Below, one piece after another: positions 23,696-33,861 of a DNA stretch of 64,000 nt; within the stretch, counting starts at the first letter, position 1; each line of letters starts with the position of its first letter. The stretch comes from Pelobates cultripes. Lineage: Eukaryota; Chordata; Amphibia; Anura; Pelobatidae. Location: positions 230,985,341 through 231,049,340 of the forward strand of contig OW240912.1 of assembly GCA_933207985.1 (NCBI GenBank), in the 5' to 3' direction. The position numbers and the translations under genes were made by a program. The notes under the pieces were generated by a model. That model was not told the DNA's origin and made no database searches. It worked only from the letters and a program-made list of their open reading frames with translations.

Positions 23696-24150
23696 TGCAA
23701 AGGATTCTGGGTGGGCATATGCAAATTAGTTTAACAAAATCAACTGTTTTGCCTCATTCCATTTAAAACACGAATTCCTTTGAGTCTGTGTTTTCTGTAT
23801 ACAACAGCTTTGAAACACAACTTAGGAAAAGGTGCAAAGCCAGTGAACCACTCATGGACAGCTGTTTCTTTGCTAATGCAAATCATGCTGGTGATTTACA
23901 TTAACAATGAAACAGTTCTCCATGCGTAGTTCACGGGCTTTGCATCTTTTCCTAAGTTGTGTTTCAAAGCTGCTGTATACAGCAAACACAGACTCAAAGG
24001 AATTCATGTTTAAAATGGAATGAGGCAAAACAGTTGATTTTGTTAAACTAATTTGCATATGCCCACCCAGAATCCTTTGCAGTGTGTGTGTGTGTATGTG
24101 TGTGTATGTGTGTATATATATATATATATACATACCTTGTTGGAAGTGCA
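23641..24150. repeat. Long inverted repeat, ~215-bp arms
   Basis: Arms 23641-23857 and 23935-24150: TGCACTTCCAACAAGGTATG at the left is inverted at the right end, followed inward by (TA)n, TGCAAAGGATTCTGGGTGGG, AACAGTTTTGCCTCATTCC and AACACAACTTAGGAAAAG in both. The spacer is ~75 bp. A third, direct partial copy follows at 24151-24244 and continues after the LTR element at 28568. Confidence 0.85.
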
Positions 24151-24244
24151 TACTGTATACAGCAAACACAGACTCAAAGGAATCCATGCTTAAAATGGAA
24201 TGAGGCAAAAATGTGATTCTTTGTTAAACTAATTTACACATGCC

Positions 24245-24728
24245 TGTAGGATATGAATATCCATTTTGCTCTATATCCTAACTGTTCATGTAAGGGTTAA
24301 TTTGAATCAAGAATAAATTTGGAATTGTATCTCATGTCACATGTTATGACTTATCTATTTACGGGAAATGTTATTTACATGACATGACATGATAAGGATT
24401 CTGGAATGACCTTGTTAATTGTCCAAGATTTCGGTATTTGTAATCATCTGGGTTTTATCCAATATGCATACATTATGTAACATCGAATTATAACTAAAAA
24501 CAGATGTTTATAACTTGTGAAAAACAATGTCATTGTCACGCCCATATGCTCATTTTTCCCCCTCCCATCCTGCTATGAAAATGGGGTATAAATATAACTG
24601 ACGTATGAATACAATTTGAATTGGTTATTGAACACGTCTCTGCTATTCATTTCCAATTTCCAGAGCTCTGTATGAGTTGGCAAATATCCATCATCCACAA
24701 AGGGCCCAGGCTGATTTTATCCCCAACA
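24245..24728 (+). repeat. 5' LTR
   Basis: TG...CA ends. Contains the palindrome GGATATGAATATCC at its start, a TATA box (GGGGTATAAATATAACTG, ~24583) preceded by CCTCCCATCC, and GTTATTGAACACGTCTCTG just downstream. Differs from the 3' LTR mainly by two small indels (ATGTT near 24347; a ~20-bp segment near 24372 plus one ACATG unit). Confidence 0.9.
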
Positions 24729-24731
24729 AAT

Positions 24732-24748
24732 TGGTGTCAGAAGTGGGA
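24732..24748 (+). promoter_or_regulatory. Primer binding site (tRNA-Leu type)
   Basis: TGGTGTCAGAAGTGGGA starts 3 bp after the LTR and is complementary to the 3' end of a eukaryotic tRNA-Leu (…TCCCACTTCTGACA plus CCA). Recalled, not searched. Confidence 0.75.
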
Positions 24749-27700
24749 GTGCAATTAGGAACGGAGTTGCAGGTAAGGGGGTCTTTTAGCCCCTTGGGGA
24801 CACAACTTCTGGAATTTAAGGGTATCATGACGGAGTATTTCTGTCGTGTGTCCTTAAGGGGTTGGGGACCTTTGCCTGCTTCTGCCATCCTCCCACACAT
24901 TGCATTTCTTGTTTTAATGGGGTTTTTCACTATTTACATTTTTAAAGGGGATTTTCACAGGATAATGTCTTTGGTAGACATGGTATTTTGTTAAGTCTTA
25001 GGTAGACTTCTATTACTCCACGGGTTGGAGGATTGCCTTTGGTAGGTAGTAGTAGTTATTGTGCACATTTCCTCTTTGGTAAGAGGTTCACCTTTGGCCA
25101 GGTGTTAAAAATAATTTCAAGCCTTTGGTAGGCTGTGATGTACCTGTGATGTACACTTACATATGGGAGACGTCCCTAGATCCCTCTTTGGTAGAGGTTG
25201 CCTTTGGTAGGTTATAAAACAGACTCCCTCTTTTTTTCTTTTTTTCACTTTTTCATGAGAGTGGGATGTATGATTGTTTATATGATGAGCCCTTTATTTT
25301 CATATTGGGACAAAAAGTCACTTCATTCAAAACGTCAAACACCACATTCTTTCTGCCCTGAGTGTTTGTTGCAGAGAACTTATGTTGCAAATTTAGATGA
25401 TTATGAATTAGAGAGCAAAATGTATATTTTCAGCGTTCCAACACATGCTTCATATTGTGCTGTAAGCTAACTTGTAGTATTCCAGTACGTCACATGTTGT
25501 ATGTGCTTTAAATTGTATGTATTCTGTAAATTATTGTATGGGGTTGCTGAGATTTTATTGCTTGTGACCCAAACTGTGAAGAAGTGGGTTTGAAATTTTG
25601 GTCATGGAATGTAGGATCAGAAAACCATGGACAAAGGTTTTTACCTGTGTTGATATGACTTTTGGAAACTCAAATTGACCGGTCAAAGTTTTGCCATGCC
25701 TTTAACATGGAGTAGTATAAATATTTTGAGTCTTTGAGAGTTCTGACAAATGCAGGTGATACCATGTCTGTGTAATCTGGTCCAAATGTTCTATAAGCGT
25801 ATAAGAGAGAAATTCTATTGACAGGGTACATATGTTGCAACAGGTTAATGCAAGTGTTATACAAATGTTTAAGTCAAACGTGTTATATGGCCGTACGGGA
25901 TCCCTTCTTTAAAAAAAAGAAAAAATAAACCCTTTGGTACCAGAAATCTTAAATAAATCCAATACAAACTAAAATTGGTATACCTTACAATAATATGTTC
26001 TGAATACAGCTGTTAGAAGTTTATTCTGTGTGAATGATGATTGTCATAAATGTTTGTTTTGGTTACTCATTTTGAAGTGCGCAGTTTAATTGTCATGTAT
26101 GTTAATGGGTATTTTGCTGTTATTTTAAATTATATTTGAATAAGTTTGTCTTAGTATTGATACAGATGAAAATGGCAGCGTAATAATCTATTAAACAACT
26201 GATTTATTAGAGAATACTAGTCCAAGAGCAATATGAGTTGTAGTCTTAAGAAAGAAAAAAAGAGGGAGTCTGTTTTTGTAAATTTTAGCTGATTTCCAAA
26301 ATTCTGTTGCAATAATGGACTTCCTGCCAAAATTTGACTTTCCTGTCCAGTTGCCAGGTGCTCTGATCTAATCTTAAAGTAGTACTGCTTGCATTGTTTG
26401 CAGACATGCATATTGCACAAACATGAGAACCAAATTATGTCTGTCACATAGTGTGACATTTATCAATTTATTTTGGATTGAGTTAATTGCCTGTCCATGA
26501 ATATGCTTTTTGTATTGGCATGTCTGCTGGATATCTGCTACATGTTTTCTGTGCTATAAGATGATGTGTGATATTACAATGAGTATGAAGAATATTTAAA
26601 GAATATTTGCATGTCATTAACGCAAGCCTTTAGTGTCTTTTTACAACAGATTAAAAAAACGCTGATCAGCCAACAAGAAAGGGGCCCCTGGGAAAGAAAA
26701 AGAAAAATATATAATTTGCTTTTCAAAATCGTGGATCCACGTTTCAGTATTATTAGGGGAGTATTTAGAGTTAACGCTACTTTTAAAGTGCATTGCATTA
26801 TTTAAGAAAAGAAAAATGTGTTACGTTATATGGTTATATAACAAGAAAAATTATGGATGTATAGGATAGGTTTTTTCCAAGATTAAGATTCATCTAGTAT
26901 GCCTCATTGATTATAGGAAAATGATGAAATGGTATTTTTAATAGAGATCAGATAATTTCTTTTGAGGCAATTCTAAACTACTGTATTATATTTGTATTGG
27001 TATATTGAAAGCATTTTGCAGACCCAGAAGAGAATAAATAATATAATAATAATAAAAGGAACCATACTATGGGAAGAGGTCACCCTATTAAATTGCTAAG
27101 GGGTTAAACCCCAACTGAATTTCTTGGGAAGATTCATGAGAAAGATACAGCAGGTTGTTTTGGATATAAAGAGAGAGGAAGTGTTAGCTTACTCAGGCAT
27201 GGATGTACTATGTGTGTCATTGATGTATGTTGAGTGTACCAAGGATGGATTCCAATGTATTAAGTGTGGATATGACTGGACTATCGAAATAGGGATTTGA
27301 TTAGGAGGCATAGGACGCAAGGTCATGATTGGGATTATTGCTAGAATTGCAAACTGATTAGAAATGATCTTATGATTTAATATGTAAGTGGCCTTTTCAA
27401 ACTAATCAAGAAGTGTTTCCCAATCCCGATACCTGAGCTATTTACTTACATAGTGCAGGTTTTATAAGTCACTAATGCTGTCAACGTGAGGGGATGACAT
27501 GTTTACACAGTCATGGCCCTCACTTAGAATTTACCCAGATGTGCTTTTTTTCTCAATTATGAGTTTTTGCCACTGGGATTTTTGACCTGGCCCAAGTTCA
27601 CTGGATGGACTGGTAATCCAAGACCCTGGTCCAAAGAGGGGAAATAGATTTTATTCCCATTTTTGATTATATGTGTTTACGTTGTGAATTATAATAATAA

Positions 27701-28047
27701 TATTCCCGTTGTTAGGAATAATACACTTTGCCTGTTTTGATCCAAGGCTCAAGTTACAGATAACATGATATGCAGTATGTTTAAAATTGGTTAAGATGTC
27801 AGCTGTTTGAAATATTTAACTTGTACACTTAAAAGATGTGTACAACAGATGATTACAGAAGCTGAAAATCGACAGCTCGATCTCCTCTTAAAGGGAAAAC
27901 CTACGGCATAGAGCAAATGGGGGAAATCGAGGTGAAGAAATAAGGAAAGTCCCGCAGACGTGATTAGCACGTCTGAATATACCTCCTTTCGTTTCTCTGC
28001 CGCAGGCCTCCCATGGATATTCCATAAGGTAGATCACGATATGATCT
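24749..28047 (+). other. Interior of LTR element, no gene
   Basis: No retroviral protein motifs in any frame. Notable contents: a TTAA-MITE-like segment (24786-24864), a cluster of CTTTGGTAG motifs (24968-25215), and a perfect ~25-bp inverted repeat (25217-25242 with 26250-26275). The longest frames are under ~110 codons and A/K-rich without similarity. The absence of gag/pol makes it resemble large non-autonomous LTR elements that are packaged in trans. Confidence 0.6.
24786..24864. mobile_element. Palindromic MITE-like segment inside LTR element
   Basis: TAGCCCCTTGGGGACACAAC... to GTGTGTCCTTAAGGGGTTGG: diverged relative of the 80-bp MITE at 19053 (shared CAACTTCTGGAAT, ATCATGAC and GTGTCCTTAAGGGGTT). 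Confidence 0.65.
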
Positions 28048-28058
28048 AAAGAGAGGAA
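28048..28058 (+). promoter_or_regulatory. Polypurine tract
   Basis: AAAGAGAGGAA immediately before the 3' LTR; the expected plus-strand primer. Confidence 0.7.
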
Positions 28059-28059
28059 T

Positions 28060-28563
28060 TGTAGGATATGAATATCCATTTTGCTCTATATCCTAACTGT
28101 TCATGTAAGGGTTAATTTGAATCAAGAATAAATTTGGAATTGTATCTCATGTCACAATGACTTATCTATTTACGGGAAATGTTATTGGAACATGATTTTG
28201 TTATTTACATGACATGACATGACATGATAAGGATTCTGGAATGACCTTGTTAATTGTCCAAGATTTCGGTATTTGTAATCATCTGGGTTTTATCCAATAT
28301 GCATACATTATGTAACATCGAATTATAACTAAAAACAGATGTTTATAACTTGTGAAAAACAATGTCATTGTCACGCCCATATGCTCATTTTCCCCCCTCC
28401 CATCCTGCTATGAAAATGGGGTATAAATATAACTGACGTATGAATACAATTTGAATTGGTTATTGAACACGTCTCTGCTATTCATTTCCAATTTCCAGAG
28501 CTCTGTATGAGTTGGCAAATATCCATCATCCACAAAGGGCCCAGGCTGATTTTATCCCCAACA
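28060..28563 (+). repeat. 3' LTR
   Basis: Second LTR copy. Has an extra GGAACATGATTTTGTTATT segment and three rather than two GACAT units compared with the 5' LTR. Confidence 0.9.
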
Positions 28564-28794
28564 AGGCAAAATGGTAAGGCAAAAATGTGATTCTTTGTTA
28601 AACTAATTTACACATGCCCACCCAGAATCCTTTGCGGCAGTAACATCACTGCAAATTTTGGGATTCCTGTGGGAAAAGCAAGTCTTATGGCTTGACTGAT
28701 GTGCAGATTTTTGTTTAACATTGTATTAACTATCCACTTAAGGTGTAATGGGTTTTTAATCACAATTTTTTCCCCACCATAACCCTTTGGTTTT

Positions 28795-28798
<4 letters not shown>

Positions 28799-28851
<53 letters not shown>
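28799..28851. repeat. (TA)n microsatellite
   Basis: About 26 uninterrupted TA units. Confidence 0.97.
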
Positions 28852-28855
<4 letters not shown>

Positions 28856-29444
28856 TGTAACAGACACAATATGATAAGCTATGTTATGCAAAGAATTATG
28901 ACTGACCAGATTACTACAAAAGGACATCAGAGGAGTATAATAACCAAAGGATGACATGAAAAAGGACAATCTCCTGAATACAAAGGAGAGTTTGGATTGA
29001 TAAATTATCTACCAACCCAGAGTAATATGTATATCAGCTTTCAACTCTTAGTTCCATGCAACATGTTATTCACAAGTCAAAATATTAACAAATGATGTAT
29101 TACTTTAGAGACAGAAGTCTCAATTTGTCAAACATATTCCTGATTAATTCATTTTACCTATTGCTCTGAATTTTTAAAACCTGTTCTTTAAAAAAAAATA
29201 CAGAAACAATTGTGTTTAAAGCTTTGCACTGAATACAAACTTTCTAATTAGCATCCAGCAGAGAAAAGATGTACAAACACAGAATATATCAAATTATTGT
29301 AAAAAAAAAATACAGAAAAAGAAAACAGATTGAATACAACAGTGTGGAAGCCATTCTGAATTCTCAGGGGGGGGTGTTCCTCTTTCCTAAAAATATTATA
29401 TAATCAATAACCACTTATTTCTATTGGACTTTTTACACTTATTT
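28852..29444. other. No gene seen
   Basis: A+T-rich, no recognisable feature. Confidence 0.4.
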
Positions 29445-29718
29445 GGGGAAATCAAAATAGAAAAAGTGAGTGCATGCAACTCATGTATAGGTTCAGGTAA
29501 ATAGACTTTAAAAGAGCATTATCAATATTCCATAATGCGGGTCAAATTTATAGGTAAAACAATATGGCAATCTGTTATTCTTTACTTTAGTCAGCCTCAC
29601 CACGTGATGAATATTTCACTTTTTTTTACAATTGAAGCTACTGTCTTGATGAACACTTTTGTCATAGCCTACTATGGGTAGGCTATGCTAAGTAAATCTG
29701 GAAATACTACCCTTTTAG
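29445..29718. repeat. Interspersed repeat, copy 2
   Basis: Partner of 20595-20885 (see there). This copy carries a small palindrome, CCTACTATGGGTAGG, near 29675. Confidence 0.8.
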
Positions 29719-29879
29719 AGCTAGTAGACTGACTCTTGGTAGGTGTATTATATTGTCATAAAATACTGTTAGATAAATAGCTTGATTTCAGTTTTACTCT
29801 GCTAGAATGAATTAGCTCAAGGAGTTATCTTGTTCAAGTCTGTGGTTCCATGGGGCCCATTTTATCTCATGCTCTATAA

Positions 29880-30060
29880 ATGTTTTTACCTCCTGCTCTA
29901 TAAATTGAGCTTTAATCACACACTGAAGGCTCCTGCAAGATCTAGAGATAAGAAATGCTAAAATAGACAGAATGTGCAGTAAAGTTGTTTAGAAAGGCTA
30001 TGTAATTCACATGCAGGGAGGTGTGACTAGAGTTGAATAAACAAAGTGGTCTAACTCCTA
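29880..30060. mobile_element. Fragment of TTAA MITE family
   Basis: GGCTCCTGCAAGATCTAGAG, CAGGGAGGTGTGACTAG and GAATAAACAAAGTGGTCTAACTCCTA match the interior and right half of the MITE at 7346-7892. Ends abruptly at the satellite. Confidence 0.65.
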
Positions 30061-30455
30061 CCATGATACACACTGACACAGAGCAGAATAGAGACTGTTC
30101 CCCCTACATAGGGTCACTTGGCAGATATGGATTGACACCTGTCCTCAGAGTCCCTGATACACACTGACACAGAGCAGAATAGAGACTGTTCCTCCTACAT
30201 AGGGTCACTTGGCAGATATGGATTGACACCTGTCCTCAGAGCCCCTGATACACACTGACACAGAGCAGAATAGAGACTATTCCTCCTACATAGGGTCACT
30301 TGGCAGATATGGATTGACACCTGTCCTCAGAGACCATGATACACACTGACACAGAGCAGAATAGAGACTGTTCTCCTACATAGGGTCACTTGCAGATATG
30401 GATTGACACCTGTCCTAAAGATCCCTGATACACACTGACACAGAGCAGAATAGGG
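30061..30455. repeat. ~93-bp tandem satellite
   Basis: Four-plus units: CTGATACACACTGACACAGA, GCAGAATAGAGACTGTTC, CTACATAGGGTCACTTGGCA, GATATGGATTGACACCTGTC. The same unit occurs at 35690-35885 inside the hAT element. Confidence 0.9.
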
Positions 30456-30507
30456 AATATTCACTAAATGCCAAACATTGTTATACAGGGGAATATTCAG
30501 TAAATAA

Positions 30508-30668
30508 GGATAAGGGGGACCTACTGTCCTCCCCCCCCCCCGGCCCCCACCCCTGCACGGTGGGTGGGGGCCATAAATCTCATTGGGGGGACCTACTGTC
30601 CTCCCGCCCGCCCCCACCCGTGAGCGGTGGGTGGGGGCCATAAAAATAATGAGGGGGGGGACCTACTG
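30508..30668. repeat. ~70-bp G/C-rich tandem repeat
   Basis: Two full and one partial unit: GGGGACCTACTGTCCTCCC, then a CCCCCACCC...GGTGGGTGGGGG hairpin and CCATAAA. Each unit is itself a G/C hairpin. Confidence 0.8.
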
Positions 30669-30873
30669 TATGATGTATCGATCAGGTAGTGTAAGGGTTA
30701 CACCCGCTTCACAGTGACAGACCAAACTCCCCATTTAACGCACCGCAAACAACCGCAAACAGTCCATTTGCACAACCGCAAACTCCCCATTTTCACAATG
30801 GCGAACGTGGCGAACGCGAACATGCTATGTTCACCGGGAACTATTCGCCAGCGAACCGTTCGGTGCATCACTA
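30669..30873 (-). mobile_element. hAT element terminus (truncated copy)
   Basis: The last ~75 bp (GGCGAACGTGGCGAACGCGA ... ATTCGCCAGCGAACCGTTCG ... GCATCACTA) closely match the right terminus of the complete hAT at 35358-38936. The preceding 130 bp has ACCGCAAAC repeats. No left terminus was found, so the copy is truncated; the adjacent 93-bp satellite likely belongs to it. Confidence 0.75.
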
Positions 30874-31632
30874 AAAGACAGTAGAAAGTTTACTAAATGG
30901 TAGAACATATGCACAAAAGTCCCTACAATATGTCTCCAGATTAATGAGAGAACACCCACCAGTAGATAGCTTAGAGACTGATAAAAAGTAACAGGTATGC
31001 AAGAGAAATAAACCTTTTCCGTGCGCACCTACACTAAAAAGCGCCACATTACAAAGCTAAGAAAAATGCCTAAACTGTAACACATGAAAAAGCAGACAGT
31101 AAAAGAATTGCCAGAAAAGTACCTAGCAGGTGCTAATTTAGTGTCTGAACCATAGTGGGTCAGGTAGTAGTAAATATAATTATTTTTGTTAATTTGTTTT
31201 AATTGTTAAAGTCACCTGCCTTGCATGCGGTATTCATTTTGGTTTCTATTATCTTACCATTGATTTGTCTATCAGAAAGCATAGACAGCAAGTGCAGTGT
31301 CCTTATAGTGTTTGCGTTTTTTTCATAGTTTTCTTTTTCAATGTTATACTATTTTTGCATCAACTGCCTGCAACATTTATAGTGCTTACTTTTAGGTAAT
31401 ATTGCTACATTGTACCATTTTTCACTGCCACTGAATGGCCATGCTGTTGATTTGTACTCATAATGCCCCATAGAGCAGTTCTTGAGTACTTAAGAACTTA
31501 TGTAACCAAGGGGTTTCAGAGGAGTTTCTCCAAAAGGCACATTTTAGGGTCAATTCTACCCCATGTCGGGATGCTGATTAGCCTATAACCTAACCACAGC
31601 ATGAAATGATAGAGAGGTGTATTACCAGACCC
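30874..31632. other. No gene seen
   Basis: A+T-rich; no recognisable feature. Confidence 0.4.
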
Positions 31633-32095
31633 AGGGCTGGTGCAAGGAGTTTTGTCTACACAGATGAAAATGCATTTTGCCAACCCCAAAATGAATCTAC
31701 ACCTGTTTGTCTATTAACCACCCATTTTACCCATCCATTTGCCCCTTTTGTGCATCTTGCCACATTTTTGTTTCTCTTTTCCTTTTTTACATATTGTATC
31801 CCCTATTTGTCATTCTTTCCATGCTTTTGAGACTTTATCCCACTTTTTGTGGCATCTTAACCCCTTGCATCTTTTATCTCCCTTCTGAATGTCTTTTCCC
31901 CCTTTAATGTATCTTATCTCCTTTGCCGCCTTCTGTCTCTTACCCATCTTTATGTCTATCTACCTCCTCCGATTTTCTTACTCCTCTCTGTAGCGCGCTT
32001 CCTTTCCCTTTCCCTTTCCCTAATGTTTACACACATGCACATACAAACAAATACACACACAGACTGAATCATATGCACACACTGGCTCTTACACT
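31633..32095 (+). mobile_element. hAT-like element, left end only
   Basis: CAGGGCTGGTGCAAGGAGTTTTG matches, in inverted orientation, the right terminus of the hAT at 50197-51553 (CAGGGCCGGTGCAAGGATTT). It is followed by a pyrimidine-rich stretch with CTTTTNCCCCTTTTGTG units and a CA-rich tract (32030-32090), a composition like the other copy. The right terminus and target duplication were not found; the end is approximate. Confidence 0.5.
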
Positions 32096-32699
32096 TTTTT
32101 TTTTTTTTCATTCTTTATTTTGCCAGCTGATTCATGTCAAAGCAGTAGTTGCATTGTATCACATTTAACAAGCATATTCAGAATTTTCAAACAGAGGTTT
32201 CTAGTGTGATCTCCTAATTGACAAAGAATACAACTAATGAGGTCAGACGGCTGCCCAGAAACCCACCGGAATTACCTCTAGATTATTACATCTTATAGGT
32301 AATAAACTTTATTATAAATTGACATACAAAATATGTGCAACAACAAGATAAAAAGTGATAATCACAATCAATTAAAAAGGAGGGGAAACCTACATAGCTC
32401 AGTGGCAATTGTAGTAACAAATGGAAACAGTGTGAGCTACTAAAATGAAATTTTAGCTATATCCTACATTAGTATGTATCAAAACCAACAAGATATCAAA
32501 TTCAAGTGAACGTGATATAGTATTAGAAGGGAGAAGCACTACACATTTAAATCAATCCACCTCTACAGTAGCCACAGGTCTTCAGGGAAATCCTGTTGGA
32601 AAATACTCAAGCTCTCAGGGCTTAAATGAGTAAGTAGATGTAATTAAAAGACTCTTGTTTATGTAGGAAAATCCTGTGGCTATAATTTGTTGCAAAGCT

Positions 32700-33290
32700 G
32701 GAGGAGATAGAGAAAAAAATTAATTAATTAATCACCTGAAGTAAATTCTATCAATCCCCACAATACTGAGGTAGATACTGTGGTTTATACAGGAAAAGTC
32801 CTGAAGATAACTCCAGAACTGATACTGGTGCTGAATGGGTTAAGGTTAACCCTAAGGAGGCCCTAGGTACTAGCAGTTCACAATTTATTGGTTTAAGTAT
32901 TACTTCATATAGAAGATTTGTGTAAACTCAATATTAGAGGCAGGAGTAAAACAAAATACCTAAACATAATCAACTTTCAATAGTCCTAGTGTGGCTATTA
33001 TTAGTTGCACAGCTGGTAGAGACAGAAAAAGAGCAACTGAAATAAATTGTATCAATACCCACAATACTGAGGTAGATTCTGTGGTTTATACAGGAAAAGT
33101 CCTGAGGTTAACTCCAAACCTGATACTGGTGCTGAATGGATAAAGTATAATCCCTATGATGCCCTAAGTACTAATATCTCACAATTGGTTGGTTTACATA
33201 TTACTTCATAGAGAGCATTTATCTAAACTCAATGTTAGATGCAAGGGTAAAACAAAATGCTTAAACATAAACAAAGTGATATAGTCATAA
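32700..33290. repeat. ~308-bp tandem duplication
   Basis: Two units starting near 32702 and 33012 share CACAATACTGAGGTAGAT, CTGTGGTTTATACAGG, AAAAGTCCTGA, CTGATACTGGTGCTGAATGG, TTACTTCATA and TAAAACAAAATGC/ACC-type sequence. Confidence 0.85.
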
Positions 33291-33634
33291 TGGGTAATTC
33301 CCAACAGCACAGAGACAGAGCACAAAGGCAGTATCGGTGAAGGAATTATCAATAATAATAGTAATAACACAGCTAGGGTGTAGGTATATATTCCTATAAA
33401 TAATACATGAATCTGGAGCAAAACTACGTTATTCAGACCTATCTATCCTAGAGTACAGCTGCTTTGAGGCAGCCACCCCCCTTTATTAAGTTTAAATCTA
33501 GACTAAGTAGATCTTAGCCCCAGGAAAATGAATGGTAGTATCTCTCAACCTTATAAGTAAATAACCTCCATCCTTAGACATACAAACAAGTTATAAAATC
33601 AAGTAAATCTCATATTAGTGCATCAGCACATAGG

Positions 33635-33680
33635 CTTGACGTGCGTTTCGGCGTAACTATCCGCCTTTATCAAGAGCTGA
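33635..33680 (-). ncRNA. Degenerate hammerhead-like motif
   Basis: Minus strand: core TTGATAA (consensus CTGATGA), stem II GGCG/CGCC, then GAA, ACGCACGT and C at the cleavage position. Stem I pairing is weak. Probably inactive. Confidence 0.45.
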
Positions 33681-33861
33681 ATTGTGCCCACATTTAAAGG
33701 GGTGTTGTACCTCCACCTCTATGGGGTTCACCAATCAGTGATATGACATCATCTAGTGGGACTGATGAGTGAATTTGAGGTAGGATAGACTAATGACTCT
33801 TCATCATCAACGTCCTTTTTCTTTCGGAATGCACTCATTTTTTTTTTTTTTTTTTTTTTTA

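Larger units (their letters stand above)
24245..28563 (+). mobile_element. Non-autonomous LTR retrotransposon, tRNA-Leu primer type
   Basis: Two near-identical direct LTRs (24245-24728 and 28060-28563) start TGTAGGATATG and end CCCCAACA. A primer binding site follows the 5' LTR and a polypurine tract precedes the 3' LTR. The ~3.3-kb interior has no recognisable gag, protease, RT or integrase in any frame. LTR similarity implies recent insertion. There is no 4-6 bp target duplication; instead ~51 bp of flank is repeated on both sides. Confidence 0.88.
32300..33790 (-). mobile_element. PLE-derived 3' region
   Basis: Non-coding PLE-like terminal region. On the minus strand 33680-33635 carries a hammerhead-like arrangement ending GCCGAAACGCACGTC. 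It also contains a ~308-bp tandem repeat (32700-33290) and an A+T-rich tail. No RT or GIY-YIG sequence is present here, so assignment rests on the hammerhead-like block and its resemblance in layout to the PLE at the right end of the window. Confidence 0.5.

Noticed and set aside
24732..24748. tRNA-Leu-like sequence
   Set aside because: Only the complement of a tRNA 3' end next to an LTR; it is a primer binding site, not a tRNA gene.
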